A DNA stretch of 64,000 nt from Flavobacterium sp. MedPE-SWcel (GCA_001874325.1 MPCW01000014.1:1-64000), one strand, 5' to 3'. Counted from the first letter of the stretch, positions 40,897-49,975 are shown. The notes: generated by a model not told the origin, from the sequence alone. Made by a program: numbers and translations.

Positions 40897-42039
40897 ATGC
40901 AGTTATCCGTAATAATACTTAATTATAATGTCAGGTATTTTCTAGAGCAATGTGTGCTTAGTGTAGAGAATGCACTTGAGGGAATAGAGGGGGAAATTAT
41001 AGTTGTAGACAATAATTCACCCGATGATAGTTGTGCTATGATGCAAGAGCGATTTCCTCATGTAAAGCTAATAGCTCAAAAAGAAAATGCAGGTTTCCCG
41101 AAAGGAAATAATGTTGGTGTTGCTGAAGCGAAGGGAGAGTATGTTTGTATACTAAATCCTGATACTGTAGTAGCAGAAGATACGTTTTGTAAATTAATTG
41201 CATTTGCGGCTACAAAAAATGATTTAGGTGTTGCGGGAGGTAAAATGATAGACGGTACAGGAAGTTTTTTGCCTGAAAGTAAACGTGGTACACCTACACC
41301 TTGGGTTGCTATAACCAAAATAATGGGGTTGTATAAGGTTTTCCCTAAATCAACGCTATTTAATAAATACTACGCACAACATCTTGATGAAAATGAGATA
41401 GGAGAGACTGATATTTTGACAGGGGCATTTATGTTTATGAAACGTGAATTTTATCTTGATATAGGTGGTTTTGATGAAGATTACTTTATGTATGGGGAGG
41501 ATGTTGATATATCTTATACTGCATTAAAAACAGGGGATAAGAATATCTACTACCCTGAAACAACTATTATACACTATAAAGGAGAGAGTACTGTTCGAGA
41601 TAAAACTTACATGAAGCGTTTTAATGATGCTATGCAGGAGTTTTATCGTAAACATTTTAAAAAATCAGCGATTTTTGATTTGTTTATGAAGCTTGGTGTA
41701 TTGTTTTTTGTTGTTGCTAAGAAGAATAAAAAAACAGTACATATAGAACCAGAAGAGTATATTCTTTTTTCTAAAAATGAAGTATTGCGTGATCGATTAG
41801 AAAAAATTGTGAATAAAAAGGTAGTTAGGTATAACGAGTATCAATTTTCTTTTTTGCCTGTTACTGAGAGAAATATAGAGGTTATTTTTGATAATGAATT
41901 GTTGACTTTTGGTAATATTATTACTTTAATACAAAAACATAACCAAGCGGGTTATACTTTTAAGATTAAACCTAAAGGTTGTAACTTTATAGTAGGTAGT
42001 AATAATAGTGATAGTAGAGGAGGGGTCTTGACGTGGTAA
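40897..42039 (+). CDS. Family 2 glycosyltransferase
   Basis: The 380-aa product is an inverting GT-A glycosyltransferase (GT2). Visible motifs are L-S-V-I-I-L-N-Y-N-V near 3-12, I-I-V-V-D-N-N-S-P-D-D-S near 33-44, L-N-P-D-T near 85-89 (the DXD-like nucleotide-sugar site), and G-A-F-M-F-M-K-R-E near 182 followed by G-G-F-D-E-D-Y-F-M-Y-G-E-D-V-D. One hydrophobic segment near 265-280 suggests membrane association. It resembles rhamnosyltransferase-type GT2 proteins. It stands alone, so its glycan target is not indicated. Confidence 0.9.
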   Translation: MQLSVIILNYNVRYFLEQCVLSVENALEGIEGEIIVVDNNSPDDSCAMMQERFPHVKLIAQKENAGFPKGNNVGVAEAKGEYVCILNPDTVVAEDTFCKLIAFAATKNDLGVAGGKMIDGTGSFLPESKRGTPTPWVAITKIMGLYKVFPKSTLFNKYYAQHLDENEIGETDILTGAFMFMKREFYLDIGGFDEDYFMYGEDVDISYTALKTGDKNIYYPETTIIHYKGESTVRDKTYMKRFNDAMQEFYRKHFKKSAIFDLFMKLGVLFFVVAKKNKKTVHIEPEEYILFSKNEVLRDRLEKIVNKKVVRYNEYQFSFLPVTERNIEVIFDNELLTFGNIITLIQKHNQAGYTFKIKPKGCNFIVGSNNSDSRGGVLTW

Positions 42040-42145
42040 GAATTACCTCATGATGCTGTGAATAATTATTGAAATACAGATAACAAGTCATTTTTTTTAT
42101 TAATTTCGCAAACAGAAACATTAATTTTACCTTTAGGTTAACGAT

Positions 42146-43444
42146 ATGGCAAAATTTGAACTAAAATTACCCAAAATGGGTGAGAGTGTTGCAGAAGCAA
42201 CGATTACAAACTGGTTAAAGAACGTAGGTGATGCTATTGAGGCTGATGAAGCTGTTTTAGAAATTGCTACGGATAAAGTAGACTCTGAAGTACCATCAGA
42301 AGTTACAGGAGTTTTATCAGAAATATTATTCCAAGTTGATGATGTAGTACAAGTAGGGCAAACTATTGCTTATATAGAAACTGAAGGTGGTGCTGTAGCG
42401 GCTGATGCTCCTAAAGAAGAGGCAGTGGCTGTTAAAGCTGTAGAAGAAAGTGTTGAGGTTGCTAAAGAAACAGTAGCAGCTCCTGTAGATTTTTCAGATT
42501 CTGAAAAATTCTTTTCTCCACTTGTAAAAAACATAGCTAAAGAAGAAGGTGTATCACTTGCTGAGCTTGAAGCTATGAATGGTACAGGTAAAGATGGTAG
42601 AGTTACAAAAACTGATATATTAGATTACGTTAAAAATAGAACTGCTCAGCCAGTAGCTGCTGCAAAACCAGTACAGCAACCTGTTGCAAAAAGCCAACCG
42701 GTAGCTGCTAAAGCTGCTCCAGTATCGGTTAATGGTCAGGATGAGGTTGTAGAGATGGATCGTATGCGTAAGCTAATCTCTGGTTACATGGTACAATCGG
42801 TACAAACTTCTGCACACGTACAGTCGTTTATAGAGGTTGATGTAACTAATATAGTAAACTGGAGAAACAAAGTTAAGAACGAATTCCAGAAAAGAGAAGG
42901 TGAAAAATTAACTTTTACACCGATATTTATGGAGGCTGTAGCGCGTGCGCTTAAAGACTTCCCTGGTATGAATATATCTGTAGATGGTGATTACATCATT
43001 AAAAAGAAAAATATTAACCTTGGTATGGCAGCAGCCTTACCAAATGGTAACCTTATAGTTCCTGTAATTAAAAATGCTGACCAGTTAAATATGGTAGGTA
43101 TGGCAAAAGCAGTAAATGATTTAGGTAATCGTGCAAAAGCTGGTAAATTAAAGCCAGACGATACACAAGGAGGTACTTATACAGTTACTAACGTAGGTAC
43201 GTTTGGTAGTGTGTTTGGTACGCCAATTATCAATCAACCACAAGTAGGTATTCTTGCATTAGGTGCAATACGTAAAGTACCTGCAGTTATCGAAACTCCA
43301 GAAGGTGATTTTATAGGTATTCGTCAAAAAATGTTCCTATCACACAGTTATGACCACAGAGTTGTAGATGGTGCATTAGGAGGTTCGTTTGTTAAGCGTG
43401 TAGCTGAATATCTTGAAGCTTTCGATCCTAATAGAGATATATAA
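42146..43444 (+). CDS. Dihydrolipoamide acyltransferase (E2) of a 2-oxoacid dehydrogenase
   Basis: The product (432 aa) is an E2 core enzyme. An N-terminal lipoyl domain (about 1-76) has the lipoylation lysine at residue 44 (IATDKVDSE). A linker rich in Ala/Val/Pro leads to the E1/E3-binding domain (about 126-166, S-P-L-V-K-N-I-A-K-E-E-G-V-S, G-K-D-G-R-V-T-K-T-D-I). The acyltransferase domain follows with the catalytic His in S-Y-D-H-R-V-V-D-G-A near 403-412. A single lipoyl domain and the motif D-K-V-D fit the branched-chain or 2-oxoglutarate class; I favour branched-chain. Lipoate comes from lipA at 59531. Confidence 0.9.
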   Translation: MAKFELKLPKMGESVAEATITNWLKNVGDAIEADEAVLEIATDKVDSEVPSEVTGVLSEILFQVDDVVQVGQTIAYIETEGGAVAADAPKEEAVAVKAVEESVEVAKETVAAPVDFSDSEKFFSPLVKNIAKEEGVSLAELEAMNGTGKDGRVTKTDILDYVKNRTAQPVAAAKPVQQPVAKSQPVAAKAAPVSVNGQDEVVEMDRMRKLISGYMVQSVQTSAHVQSFIEVDVTNIVNWRNKVKNEFQKREGEKLTFTPIFMEAVARALKDFPGMNISVDGDYIIKKKNINLGMAAALPNGNLIVPVIKNADQLNMVGMAKAVNDLGNRAKAGKLKPDDTQGGTYTVTNVGTFGSVFGTPIINQPQVGILALGAIRKVPAVIETPEGDFIGIRQKMFLSHSYDHRVVDGALGGSFVKRVAEYLEAFDPNRDI

Positions 43445-43463
43445 TATCTGATATCTAGTTATA

Positions 43464-43505
43464 TAACAAAACAAGGCTCACTAAACAGTGAGCCTTGTTT
43501 TGTTA
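43464..43505. terminator. Intrinsic terminator after the E2 gene
   Basis: A perfect 19-bp stem (43464-43482 with 43487-43505) carries the core ACAAGGCTCACT and an AAAC loop. It is strong and T-rich at its 3' end. Confidence 0.9.
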
Positions 43506-43561
43506 ATGTTATTTATATTGTAAAAAGCAAGTTACTTCTTCTTTTTAAAGTATTCTAAAGC

Positions 43562-43569
43562 TATATTTG
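43562..43569 (+). promoter_or_regulatory. -7 box of the exonuclease operon
   Basis: TATATTTG, an exact TAnnTTTG, lies 19 nt upstream of the ATG at 43589. The -33 TTG is not evident. Confidence 0.5.
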
Positions 43570-43588
43570 TATAATTACAAATATAGAT

Positions 43589-44365
43589 ATGGAACTTAAA
43601 CTTCGTAGACCTATCTGTTTCTTTGATTTAGAGACTACGGGTACTAATATTACTAAAGATAGAATTGTAGAGATATCAATACTAAAAGTATATCCTAACG
43701 GAAATAAAGAAAGCAAAACATGGTTAGTAAACCCTGAACGATCTATACCAGAAGAAACAATACAGTTTCATGGTATTACAGATGAAAAAGTAGCAAATGA
43801 GCCAACTTTCGCAATGCTTTCAAATCAAGTATATAACATGATCAAAGATTCTGATCTTGGAGGATATAATTCTGATCGATTTGATATTCCGCTTTTAGCA
43901 GAAGAATTACTTAGAGTGGGACTTGATTTTGATATGAAAAATAGAGTTTCTGTAGATGTGCAAACTATTTTTCATAAAAAAGAAGAGCGTACACTTAGCG
44001 CAGCGTATAAATTTTATTGTGGAGAGGTATTAGAAAATGCACATAGTGCAGAAGCTGATACTAATGCTACTTATGAAATATTAAAATCGCAGCTTGATCA
44101 TTATGATGATTTACCAAATGATATGAAAGATCTTTCGGTGTATACTACTCGAAAAGTAACAGTAGATTTTGCAGGATTTATTATTCTGGATAAAGATGGA
44201 GAAGAAGCGTTTAGTTTTGGAAAACATAAAGGTGCTAAGGTAGAAAAGGTGCTTGAAAGTGAGCCGGGGTATTATAGTTGGATTCAAAAATCAGATTTTC
44301 CATTATATACTAAAAAAGTATTGACAGCGATTAAGTTGCGAAAACTGAACAATAAATTAGCATAA
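43589..44365 (+). CDS. DnaQ-like 3'-5' exonuclease (DEDDh)
   Basis: The 258-aa product has a DEDDh exonuclease domain (about 8-170): F-F-D-L-E-T-T-G with D13 and E15, G-Y-N-S-D-R-F-D-I-P-L-L near 90-101, and H-S-A-E-A-D-T-N-A near 152-160 with the catalytic His and Asp. This is the fold of the DNA polymerase III epsilon subunit and RNase T. The C-terminal 50 residues (FSFGKHKGAKVEKVLESEP) match a small domain found at the end of ExoX-like proteins. It is the first of four closely spaced genes (43589-46597). Confidence 0.88.
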   Translation: MELKLRRPICFFDLETTGTNITKDRIVEISILKVYPNGNKESKTWLVNPERSIPEETIQFHGITDEKVANEPTFAMLSNQVYNMIKDSDLGGYNSDRFDIPLLAEELLRVGLDFDMKNRVSVDVQTIFHKKEERTLSAAYKFYCGEVLENAHSAEADTNATYEILKSQLDHYDDLPNDMKDLSVYTTRKVTVDFAGFIILDKDGEEAFSFGKHKGAKVEKVLESEPGYYSWIQKSDFPLYTKKVLTAIKLRKLNNKLA

Positions 44366-44384
44366 ACTAATACTGTAATTAGTA

Positions 44385-44996
44385 ATGAAGATTATTTGCA
44401 TAGGTAGGAATTATACCGACCATATAAGTGAACTACAAAATGAAAAACCTACAGAGCCAGTAATTTTCATGAAGCCAGATACTGCTGTGGTGTTAAAAAA
44501 GTTTCCATTTGTAATACCAGAGTTTAGTAACGATGTGCATCATGAAGTAGAAGTATTGGTGAAAATACATAAAGTAGGTAAGTATATAGATACTAAGTTT
44601 GCGCATAAATATTATGATGAAATAGGGCTTGGTATCGATTTTACAGCTCGTGATTTACAGGCTAAACTAAAAGAGAAAGGATTGCCTTGGGAAAAAGCGA
44701 AGGGTTTTGACGGATCGGCTGTGATAGGTAACTTTATCAACAAAACGGAATTAGGAGACGTAAACAATCTTAATTTTGAGCTTACTAATAATGGAAATGT
44801 GGTACAGAAAGGGAATACGGAGCAAATGCTCTGGAAAATAGATGAATTAATTTCCTATGTGTCGCAATACTTTACGTTAAAGAAGGGTGATGTTATATTT
44901 ACAGGTACTCCTAAAGGGGTTGCTAAGGTAAATCATAATGATGTGCTTGAAGGGAGTTTAGAAGGGAAGAAACTATTTAGTATACACGTAAAATAA
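44385..44996 (+). CDS. Fumarylacetoacetate hydrolase-family protein
   Basis: The 203-aa product belongs to the FAH family, a Mg2+-dependent C-C bond hydrolase, isomerase or decarboxylase fold. The signature is I-I-C-I-G-R-N-Y near 2-9, then E-P-V-I-F-M-K-P-D near 23-32, the metal-binding H-H-E-V-E-V-L-V near 52-59, G-I-D-F-T-A-R-D near 82-89, and F-T-G-T-P-K-G-V near 170-177. Members in the YcgM / FAHD1 branch act as acylpyruvate hydrolases or oxaloacetate decarboxylases. The stop overlaps the ATG of the HPt gene (TAATG), which suggests translational coupling. Confidence 0.9.
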   Translation: MKIICIGRNYTDHISELQNEKPTEPVIFMKPDTAVVLKKFPFVIPEFSNDVHHEVEVLVKIHKVGKYIDTKFAHKYYDEIGLGIDFTARDLQAKLKEKGLPWEKAKGFDGSAVIGNFINKTELGDVNNLNFELTNNGNVVQKGNTEQMLWKIDELISYVSQYFTLKKGDVIFTGTPKGVAKVNHNDVLEGSLEGKKLFSIHVK

Positions 44997-45340
44997 TGGC
45001 TTTACACTATAATTTATCGAAAGTTTATGCTTTATCTAATAACGATGTAGATTTTGCAAAGCAAATTGCGGTTCTTTTTACAGAAGAAGTGCCTGCTGAG
45101 ATTGTGAATATAAAAGAAGGGTTGAAAGAAAAAGATCATATGAGGGTGTATTATGCTGCTCATAAAATAAAACCAACTCTTGATTTATTAGGTATGGATA
45201 TAGCGTATCAGGATATATTATTGATAGAGAATTGGACTAAATCAGAAGGTAAAAAGAAAGAAATCAAAGAGGTAGTAAAAAGCCTTAAAGATTCTGTTAG
45301 CCTTACATTGAAGGAATTAAAGAAAGATTTTAATCTGTAA
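44996..45340 (+). CDS. Histidine phosphotransfer (HPt) domain protein
   Basis: The whole 114-aa product is one four-helix HPt domain. The phosphorylatable His is H56 in A-A-H-K-I-K-P-T-L-D-L-L-G-M. HPt proteins carry phosphate between hybrid kinases and response regulators. No kinase or receiver gene is next to it. The start ATG overlaps the stop of the FAH-family gene, and cinA begins 9 nt after its stop, so it belongs to the operon 43589-46597 of otherwise enzymatic genes. Confidence 0.85.
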   Translation: MALHYNLSKVYALSNNDVDFAKQIAVLFTEEVPAEIVNIKEGLKEKDHMRVYYAAHKIKPTLDLLGMDIAYQDILLIENWTKSEGKKKEIKEVVKSLKDSVSLTLKELKKDFNL

Positions 45341-45349
45341 TATTATTTT

Positions 45350-46597
45350 ATGAAAGCAGCTATTGTTACTGTAGGAGATGAGATACTTATAGGTCAGATA
45401 ACAGATACAAACTCTAAATATATTGCTAAAGCATTTAATAAAATAGGTGTTGAGGTACGTGAGATGCTGTCTATAAGTGATGAAAGAGATCATATATTAG
45501 ATACACTTTCATCGTTACAAAATAGAGTAGATGTTGTAGTTATTACAGGAGGTTTAGGACCTACAAAAGATGATATTACAAAGAAAACACTATGCGATTA
45601 TTTTGATGACACATTAGTGCAGAATGAAGAGGTGTTAGTACATGTAATAGAGCTTATAGAGCGAGTTTTACAAAGAAAAGCATCTGATGCTAATAAAGAG
45701 CAAGCACTTGTGCCGTCTCGTTGTACTGTGTTACGTAATAGTGTAGGTACAGCTCCAGGTATGTGGATGGAGAAGGAAAATACAGTGTTTATATCGCTTC
45801 CAGGTGTGCCTTATGAAATGGAAGATATCGTGACTAATGAAGTGTTGCCGAAATTGATAGAAAAGTACGAACGCCCTTACATATTACATAAGACATTGTT
45901 AACCTATGGACAAGCAGAAAGTATTATTGCAGAGCGCATAGAAGAGTGGGAAGATGATTTGCCAAAACATATAAAATTAGCTTATTTGCCAAGTCCTGGA
46001 AGAGTTCGTTTAAGGCTTAGTGCAAGAGGTGTCGATGAATTGTTTTTACAAGATAGTATGGCTACTGAGGTGGATAAGTTAAAAGCTATCATTGATGATA
46101 TTATTGTAGGTTATGAAGAGGATGAAAGTATTGAGGTTGTGGTTGGTAAGTTGTTAACAGAACAGAAAAAAACCGTAGCTGTAGCTGAGAGTTGTACGGG
46201 AGGAAAAATAGCACAATTGTTTACAAATAACGCAGGAGCTTCAGCTTATTTTAAAGGCGGAGTAGTGACTTATTCGGTAGAAAGTAAAATTGCTTTATTG
46301 GGTATTGAAAAAGAATTTATAGAGCGACATGATGTGGTTAGTGAGGCAGTGGCAGAAGCTATGGCTGTAAGCGCAAAAAATGTTTTTGGAGTAGATTATG
46401 CAATAGCAACAACGGGTAATGCGGGGCCAACTACAGAAGAGGGAGGTGCGGATTTAGGTACTGTATTTATTGGTTTTGCAACACCAAAAGGTGTTTATAG
46501 TGAGGAACTTAATTTAGGGCAACCTAGAGAAAAAGTTATTGGTAGAGCTGTTAACAAGGCCTTAGAGAAAATTTACAAAGAAATTTCAAAAAACTAA
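45350..46597 (+). CDS. cinA: CinA, nicotinamide-nucleotide amidohydrolase
   Basis: The 415-aa product has two domains. The N-terminal molybdopterin-binding-like domain (about 1-170) shows [17 protein letters not shown] and [11 protein letters not shown]. The C-terminal CinA/PncC domain (about 260-415) has the catalytic Ser in A-E-S-C-T-G-G-K, then G-G-V-V-T-Y-S and T-G-N-A-G-P-T. The latter hydrolyses NMN to NaMN in pyridine nucleotide recycling. It is the last gene of the exonuclease/FAH/HPt run, 9 nt after the HPt stop. Confidence 0.95.
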   Translation: MKAAIVTVGDEILIGQITDTNSKYIAKAFNKIGVEVREMLSISDERDHILDTLSSLQNRVDVVVITGGLGPTKDDITKKTLCDYFDDTLVQNEEVLVHVIELIERVLQRKASDANKEQALVPSRCTVLRNSVGTAPGMWMEKENTVFISLPGVPYEMEDIVTNEVLPKLIEKYERPYILHKTLLTYGQAESIIAERIEEWEDDLPKHIKLAYLPSPGRVRLRLSARGVDELFLQDSMATEVDKLKAIIDDIIVGYEEDESIEVVVGKLLTEQKKTVAVAESCTGGKIAQLFTNNAGASAYFKGGVVTYSVESKIALLGIEKEFIERHDVVSEAVAEAMAVSAKNVFGVDYAIATTGNAGPTTEEGGADLGTVFIGFATPKGVYSEELNLGQPREKVIGRAVNKALEKIYKEISKN

Positions 46598-46606
46598 CTC
46601 AATATG

Positions 46607-46638
46607 TTTGTGTAATGGATTTATTTTTTGTTTCTTTG
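46607..46638 (+). promoter_or_regulatory. Probable promoter of the rpmB-rpmG-DUF4295 operon
   Basis: TTTG (46607-46610) and TTTCTTTG (46631-46638) are 20 bp apart. The second is a one-base variant of TAnnTTTG. The ATG of rpmB is 38 nt downstream. Confidence 0.45.
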
Positions 46639-46676
46639 CACCCTGATTTTGAATAACGATATAAAAGCAAAATATA

Positions 46677-46913
46677 ATGTCAAGAGTTTGTGCCCTTACA
46701 GGTAAGAAAGCGATGGTAGGAAACAATGTTTCTCACGCAATGAACAAGACTAAAAGAAAGTTTAGTGTGAACCTAATGAAGAAGCGTTTTTATCTTCCAG
46801 AGGAAGATAAGTGGATTACTCTTAGGGTAGCTGCTTCTACTATCAAAACAATTAATAAAAAAGGTATTACTACAGTTTTGAAAGAAGCTAGAGAAAAAGG
46901 GCTTATTAAATAA
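46677..46913 (+). CDS. rpmB: Ribosomal protein bL28
   Basis: bL28 is a component of the 50S subunit. The 78-aa product has the N-terminal [21 protein letters not shown] motif and the basic stretch [13 protein letters not shown] of the family, and ends near I-T-T-V-L-K-E-A. It has the full expected length. The order rpmB-rpmG-DUF4295-ftsY is characteristic of Bacteroidota. rpmG begins 26 nt downstream. Confidence 0.97.
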   Translation: MSRVCALTGKKAMVGNNVSHAMNKTKRKFSVNLMKKRFYLPEEDKWITLRVAASTIKTINKKGITTVLKEAREKGLIK

Positions 46914-46939
46914 TCCTGACCTAATAATATATATTTAAG

Positions 46940-47122
46940 ATGGCAAAGAAAGGTAATAGAATTCAGGTAATTTTAGAGTGTACTGAGCATAAAGCTTCTG
47001 GTGTAGCTGGAACTTCAAGATACATCACTACTAAAAACAAAAAAAATACTCCTGATAGATTAGAGATTAAAAAGTTTAATCCTGTTCTTAAGAGAGTAAC
47101 TGTTCATAAAGAAATCAAATAA
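46940..47122 (+). CDS. rpmG: Ribosomal protein bL33
   Basis: bL33 is a small 50S protein. The 60-aa product has the motifs [28 protein letters not shown] and K-K-F-N-P-V-L-K-R. Only one cysteine is present (C14), so it is the zinc-independent (C-) form rather than the four-cysteine form. It lies between rpmB and the DUF4295 gene, 10 nt from the latter. Confidence 0.97.
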   Translation: MAKKGNRIQVILECTEHKASGVAGTSRYITTKNKKNTPDRLEIKKFNPVLKRVTVHKEIK

Positions 47123-47132
47123 TTATTGAGTC

Positions 47133-47285
47133 ATGGCAAAGAAAACCGTAGCATCGTTACAGACATCTTCAAAGAGGCTTACCAAAGCTATCAAGATGGT
47201 AAAATCGCCTAAATCAGGTGCTTATACTTTTGTTGAGAGCGTAATGGCTCCTGAAGAAGTGGATAATTTTCTTAAGAAGAAATAA
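47133..47285 (+). CDS. DUF4295 small basic protein
   Basis: A 50-aa frame starts M-A-K-K-T-V-A-S-L-Q-T-S-S-K-R and ends E-E-V-D-N-F-L-K-K-K. It is very basic. Bacteroidota genomes usually carry this DUF4295 gene directly after rpmG, and a ribosome-associated role is likely from position and charge. It starts 10 nt after the rpmG stop and ends 20 nt before a strong terminator. It is shorter than most annotated genes and easily missed. Confidence 0.9.
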   Translation: MAKKTVASLQTSSKRLTKAIKMVKSPKSGAYTFVESVMAPEEVDNFLKKK

Positions 47286-47304
47286 TATCCTCGAACATAT
47301 ATAG

Positions 47305-47340
47305 AAAAGCTACTTTCCATTACGGAAAGTAGCTTTTTTA
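47305..47340 (+). terminator. Intrinsic terminator after rpmB-rpmG-DUF4295
   Basis: A 14-bp stem AAAAGCTACTTTCC (47305-47318) / GGAAAGTAGCTTTT (47324-47337) closes a five-base loop and runs into a T-tract. Confidence 0.9.
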
Positions 47341-47382
47341 TTTTCTATCTTTACTGTCGGAAAAACACACTATTTTAGACAT

Positions 47383-48336
47383 ATGAATTTCTTTAAAAAA
47401 ATATTTTCTTCTGAAAAGAAAGAAACACTAGATAAAGGATTAGAAAAAACGAAGAGTTCTTTCTTTTCTAAGCTTTCTAAGGCAGTAGCGGGTAAATCAA
47501 AAGTTGATGATGAAGTACTTGATAACCTTGAGGAGGTTTTAGTGTCATCTGACGTGGGGGTAAATACCACTCTTAAGGTAATAGAGCGTATTGAAGAACG
47601 CGTATCTCGCGATAAATATTTGGGTACAAATGAACTTAACCAAATATTAAGAGAAGAAATCGGATCGTTACTTTCTGAAACCAATTCAGGAGATGCAACC
47701 GATTTTGAAATTCCTAAAGATAAAAAGCCTTACGTTTTAATGGTGGTAGGTGTGAATGGTGTTGGTAAAACAACTACTATTGGAAAACTAGCTTATCAGT
47801 TTAAAAAAGCAGGTCATAATGTTGTTTTAGGAGCGGCAGATACATTTAGAGCAGCAGCTATAGATCAGTTACAAGTATGGGCTGATAGAGTAGGTGTGCC
47901 AATAGTAAAACAGCAAATGGGTAGTGATCCGGCATCAGTAGCATTTGATACTTTAGAGTCTGCTGTTACACAAAATGCAGATGTTGTTATTATTGATACA
48001 GCAGGACGATTACACAATAAAGTAAACCTGATGAACGAGCTTACTAAAGTAAAGAGAGTGATGCAAAAAGTGATAGGAGATGCTCCACATGATGTATTAC
48101 TTGTGCTTGATGGTTCTACAGGACAAAATGCTTTTGAACAGGCTAAACAGTTTACAGCCGCTACAGAGGTGTCGTCTCTTGCAGTAACTAAACTAGACGG
48201 TACAGCTAAAGGTGGAGTTGTTATAGGTATATCAGATCAGTTTAAAATACCAGTTAAGTATATTGGTGTTGGAGAAGGAATAGAAGACCTTCAAGTGTTT
48301 AATAAACATGAATTTGTAGATTCTTTTTTTAAATAG
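47383..48336 (+). CDS. ftsY: Signal recognition particle receptor FtsY
   Basis: FtsY is the SRP receptor GTPase that hands ribosome-nascent chains to SecYEG. The 317-aa protein has an N domain (about 30-110, K-V-D-D-E-V-L-D-N-L-E-E-V-L). The G domain has V-G-V-N-G-V-G-K-T-T-T-I-G-K-L near 122-136, A-A-D-T-F-R-A-A-A, I-I-D-T-A-G-R near 205, T-K-L-D-G-T-A-K-G-G near 268, and the final Y-I-G-V-G-E. The acidic A region seen in E. coli is short here, as in many other bacteria. The gene follows a terminator. Confidence 0.97.
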   Translation: MNFFKKIFSSEKKETLDKGLEKTKSSFFSKLSKAVAGKSKVDDEVLDNLEEVLVSSDVGVNTTLKVIERIEERVSRDKYLGTNELNQILREEIGSLLSETNSGDATDFEIPKDKKPYVLMVVGVNGVGKTTTIGKLAYQFKKAGHNVVLGAADTFRAAAIDQLQVWADRVGVPIVKQQMGSDPASVAFDTLESAVTQNADVVIIDTAGRLHNKVNLMNELTKVKRVMQKVIGDAPHDVLLVLDGSTGQNAFEQAKQFTAATEVSSLAVTKLDGTAKGGVVIGISDQFKIPVKYIGVGEGIEDLQVFNKHEFVDSFFK

Positions 48337-48358
48337 ATGATATATTAAGAATAAAAAC

Positions 48359-48390
48359 AAATGCGCTTGTATTAATTTATAAGCGCATTT
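48359..48390. terminator. Intrinsic terminator between convergent genes
   Basis: AAATGCGCTT (48359-48368) pairs with AAGCGCATTT (48381-48390). The right arm lies inside the 3' end of the serine hydrolase gene that ends at 48372, so the hairpin is shared. Confidence 0.65.
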
Positions 48391-49445
48391 ATTTTTGTCC
48401 AAAGTTCATTATCAAAATTTGATAATGCAAAATTTTCTCCATCTGCGGATTCTCCCATACGAATTACAACCATTTTTTTAGAAGGTACTATATAAATTTT
48501 TTGATCATTTTTACCTAGTGCCATATACATATCGGTAGGGGCTGAGGGTATTATACTTCCTGAAAATTCAAGCTGTGTTTGTGGTAAGCGGTAAGATTCT
48601 TGTCCATTTACCCACCACAAATAGCCATATGCTTTATTAATATTTTGAGAAGTATTAATTGCATCATTAAAGTAATTACTATTTGCTATTTGGGTTTCCT
48701 TCCATTTGCCATTATTGAGCGCTAATAATCCAAAACGAGCCACACTTCTTGTAGTACTCCAGTAAACACTTAAATCATTAATAGATGTCCAAGTACCAGT
48801 CATTCCTGTCGGGTTCTTTAGTTTACTATTAAAATAATTCTCCCAGCTTTGCCCTGTAGCCTGTGCTACTACGTCTTGTAATTTTATATATACATTATGA
48901 TATGCCCATCGTGTGCCTGCATCAGCTTTATATTGCAAGTTGCTAGATGATACATTATCTCCTAGTTCATCATCAAGCCCTGATGTCATGGTTAATAAAT
49001 GTTTACATGTAATAAGGTTTTCTTTATCTATAGTCATGCTAGTCCATTCTGTGCCAAGGTAATCACTAACCTTGTTATTAATATTTATATAGCCTTCTTG
49101 TTCAGCTATGCCAGTTAGCGTTGCAGTTAGTGTTTTACCCGCACTTGCCCAATACCAGGGGGTAGTAGCGGTATGGTTGTTAAAATATTCTTCTATAACA
49201 ATGCGTCCATTTATAAGTATAATAAATGATTTTGTGTTTTTTGTTTCTAGGAAATTTAAGAGTTCACCTTTTGCAGATTCATTCCAATTGAGATCTATTA
49301 TGGATTTTGTTTCCCATATGTCACTATTGTTTTCAGGGAAATACATTGTTTCTGTAGGTGTTGGCTCTTCAGCAGGTGAGGTGCTATCGTCAGAACTACA
49401 TGAGAGAACAAATAGGACTAGAGACGATAATAAGATATGGCGCAT
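48372..49445 (-). CDS. Beta-lactamase-family serine hydrolase, lipoprotein
   Basis: The 357-aa product has a lipoprotein signal peptide with the lipobox V-L-S-C, Cys16. The hydrolase domain (about 55-350) has the nucleophile in S101-A-G-K104 (S-x-x-K), the second motif Y182-H-N184 (Y-x-N), and a late G/S-rich stretch (LGKNDQKIYIVP). It matches the class C beta-lactamase / D-aminopeptidase family, whose substrates are often unknown peptides or esters. It is anchored in the envelope and stands alone, convergent with ftsY. Confidence 0.9.
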   Translation of the reverse strand: MRHILLSSLVLFVLSCSSDDSTSPAEEPTPTETMYFPENNSDIWETKSIIDLNWNESAKGELLNFLETKNTKSFIILINGRIVIEEYFNNHTATTPWYWASAGKTLTATLTGIAEQEGYININNKVSDYLGTEWTSMTIDKENLITCKHLLTMTSGLDDELGDNVSSSNLQYKADAGTRWAYHNVYIKLQDVVAQATGQSWENYFNSKLKNPTGMTGTWTSINDLSVYWSTTRSVARFGLLALNNGKWKETQIANSNYFNDAINTSQNINKAYGYLWWVNGQESYRLPQTQLEFSGSIIPSAPTDMYMALGKNDQKIYIVPSKKMVVIRMGESADGENFALSNFDNELWTKINALIN

Positions 49446-49511
49446 ACTATTTTATATGTTTGACTTTAAATATATTAAATAGTTTAATTCATATTAGTGT
49501 TATTTTTAATT

Positions 49512-49539
49512 TTGAGCCATTTAATTTTAAGTAAATTTG
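49512..49539 (+). promoter_or_regulatory. Promoter of the lipoprotein-dciA unit
   Basis: TTG (49512-49514) and the exact TAnnTTTG TAAATTTG (49532-49539) are separated by 17 bp, 19 nt before the ATG at 49559. Confidence 0.6.
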
Positions 49540-49558
49540 TGTTCCTAAAACAATAGAT

Positions 49559-49975
49559 ATGAAAAAATATGCTTTGCTGTTAGTGGCAATAATTTCGGTT
49601 TCATGTGGTAAATCGGTTTCTGATGAAGACCTTGATAACTTAAATGGTTATTGGGAAATAGAAATTGTTACAATGCCAGATGGTACTGAAAAGGAGTATA
49701 CAATAAACTCTACTATTGATTATTTTGAAATTAAAGATAATAAAGGGATTCGTAAAAAGGTAAAACCACAATTTGATGGTACATATAGAGTAAATGATGC
49801 ATCTGAAAATATAGAGATTGTAAAAGAGGGAGATAAAGTTTACATTAGTTATGTAACAGAATACTCTAAATGGAAAGAGCAGATAGTAGAACTTAATGAA
49901 GAAGTTTTGGTATTGAAAAATGAGCAAGAGATAGAATATCACTATATAAAACCAAAACCTTTTAGTATTAAATAA
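49559..49975 (+). CDS. Lipocalin-like lipoprotein
   Basis: The 138-aa product starts with a lipoprotein signal peptide ending V-S-C-G near residues 14-17. The rest is a beta-rich domain with L-N-G-Y-W-E-I-E near 28-35, which recalls the start of lipocalin-like domains (G-x-W), followed by alternating strands. It would sit in the periplasm attached to a membrane. The substrate is unknown and the lipocalin assignment is by pattern. It overlaps the dciA start (TAATG), so the two are cotranscribed although their roles seem unrelated. Confidence 0.7.
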   Translation: MKKYALLLVAIISVSCGKSVSDEDLDNLNGYWEIEIVTMPDGTEKEYTINSTIDYFEIKDNKGIRKKVKPQFDGTYRVNDASENIEIVKEGDKVYISYVTEYSKWKEQIVELNEEVLVLKNEQEIEYHYIKPKPFSIK

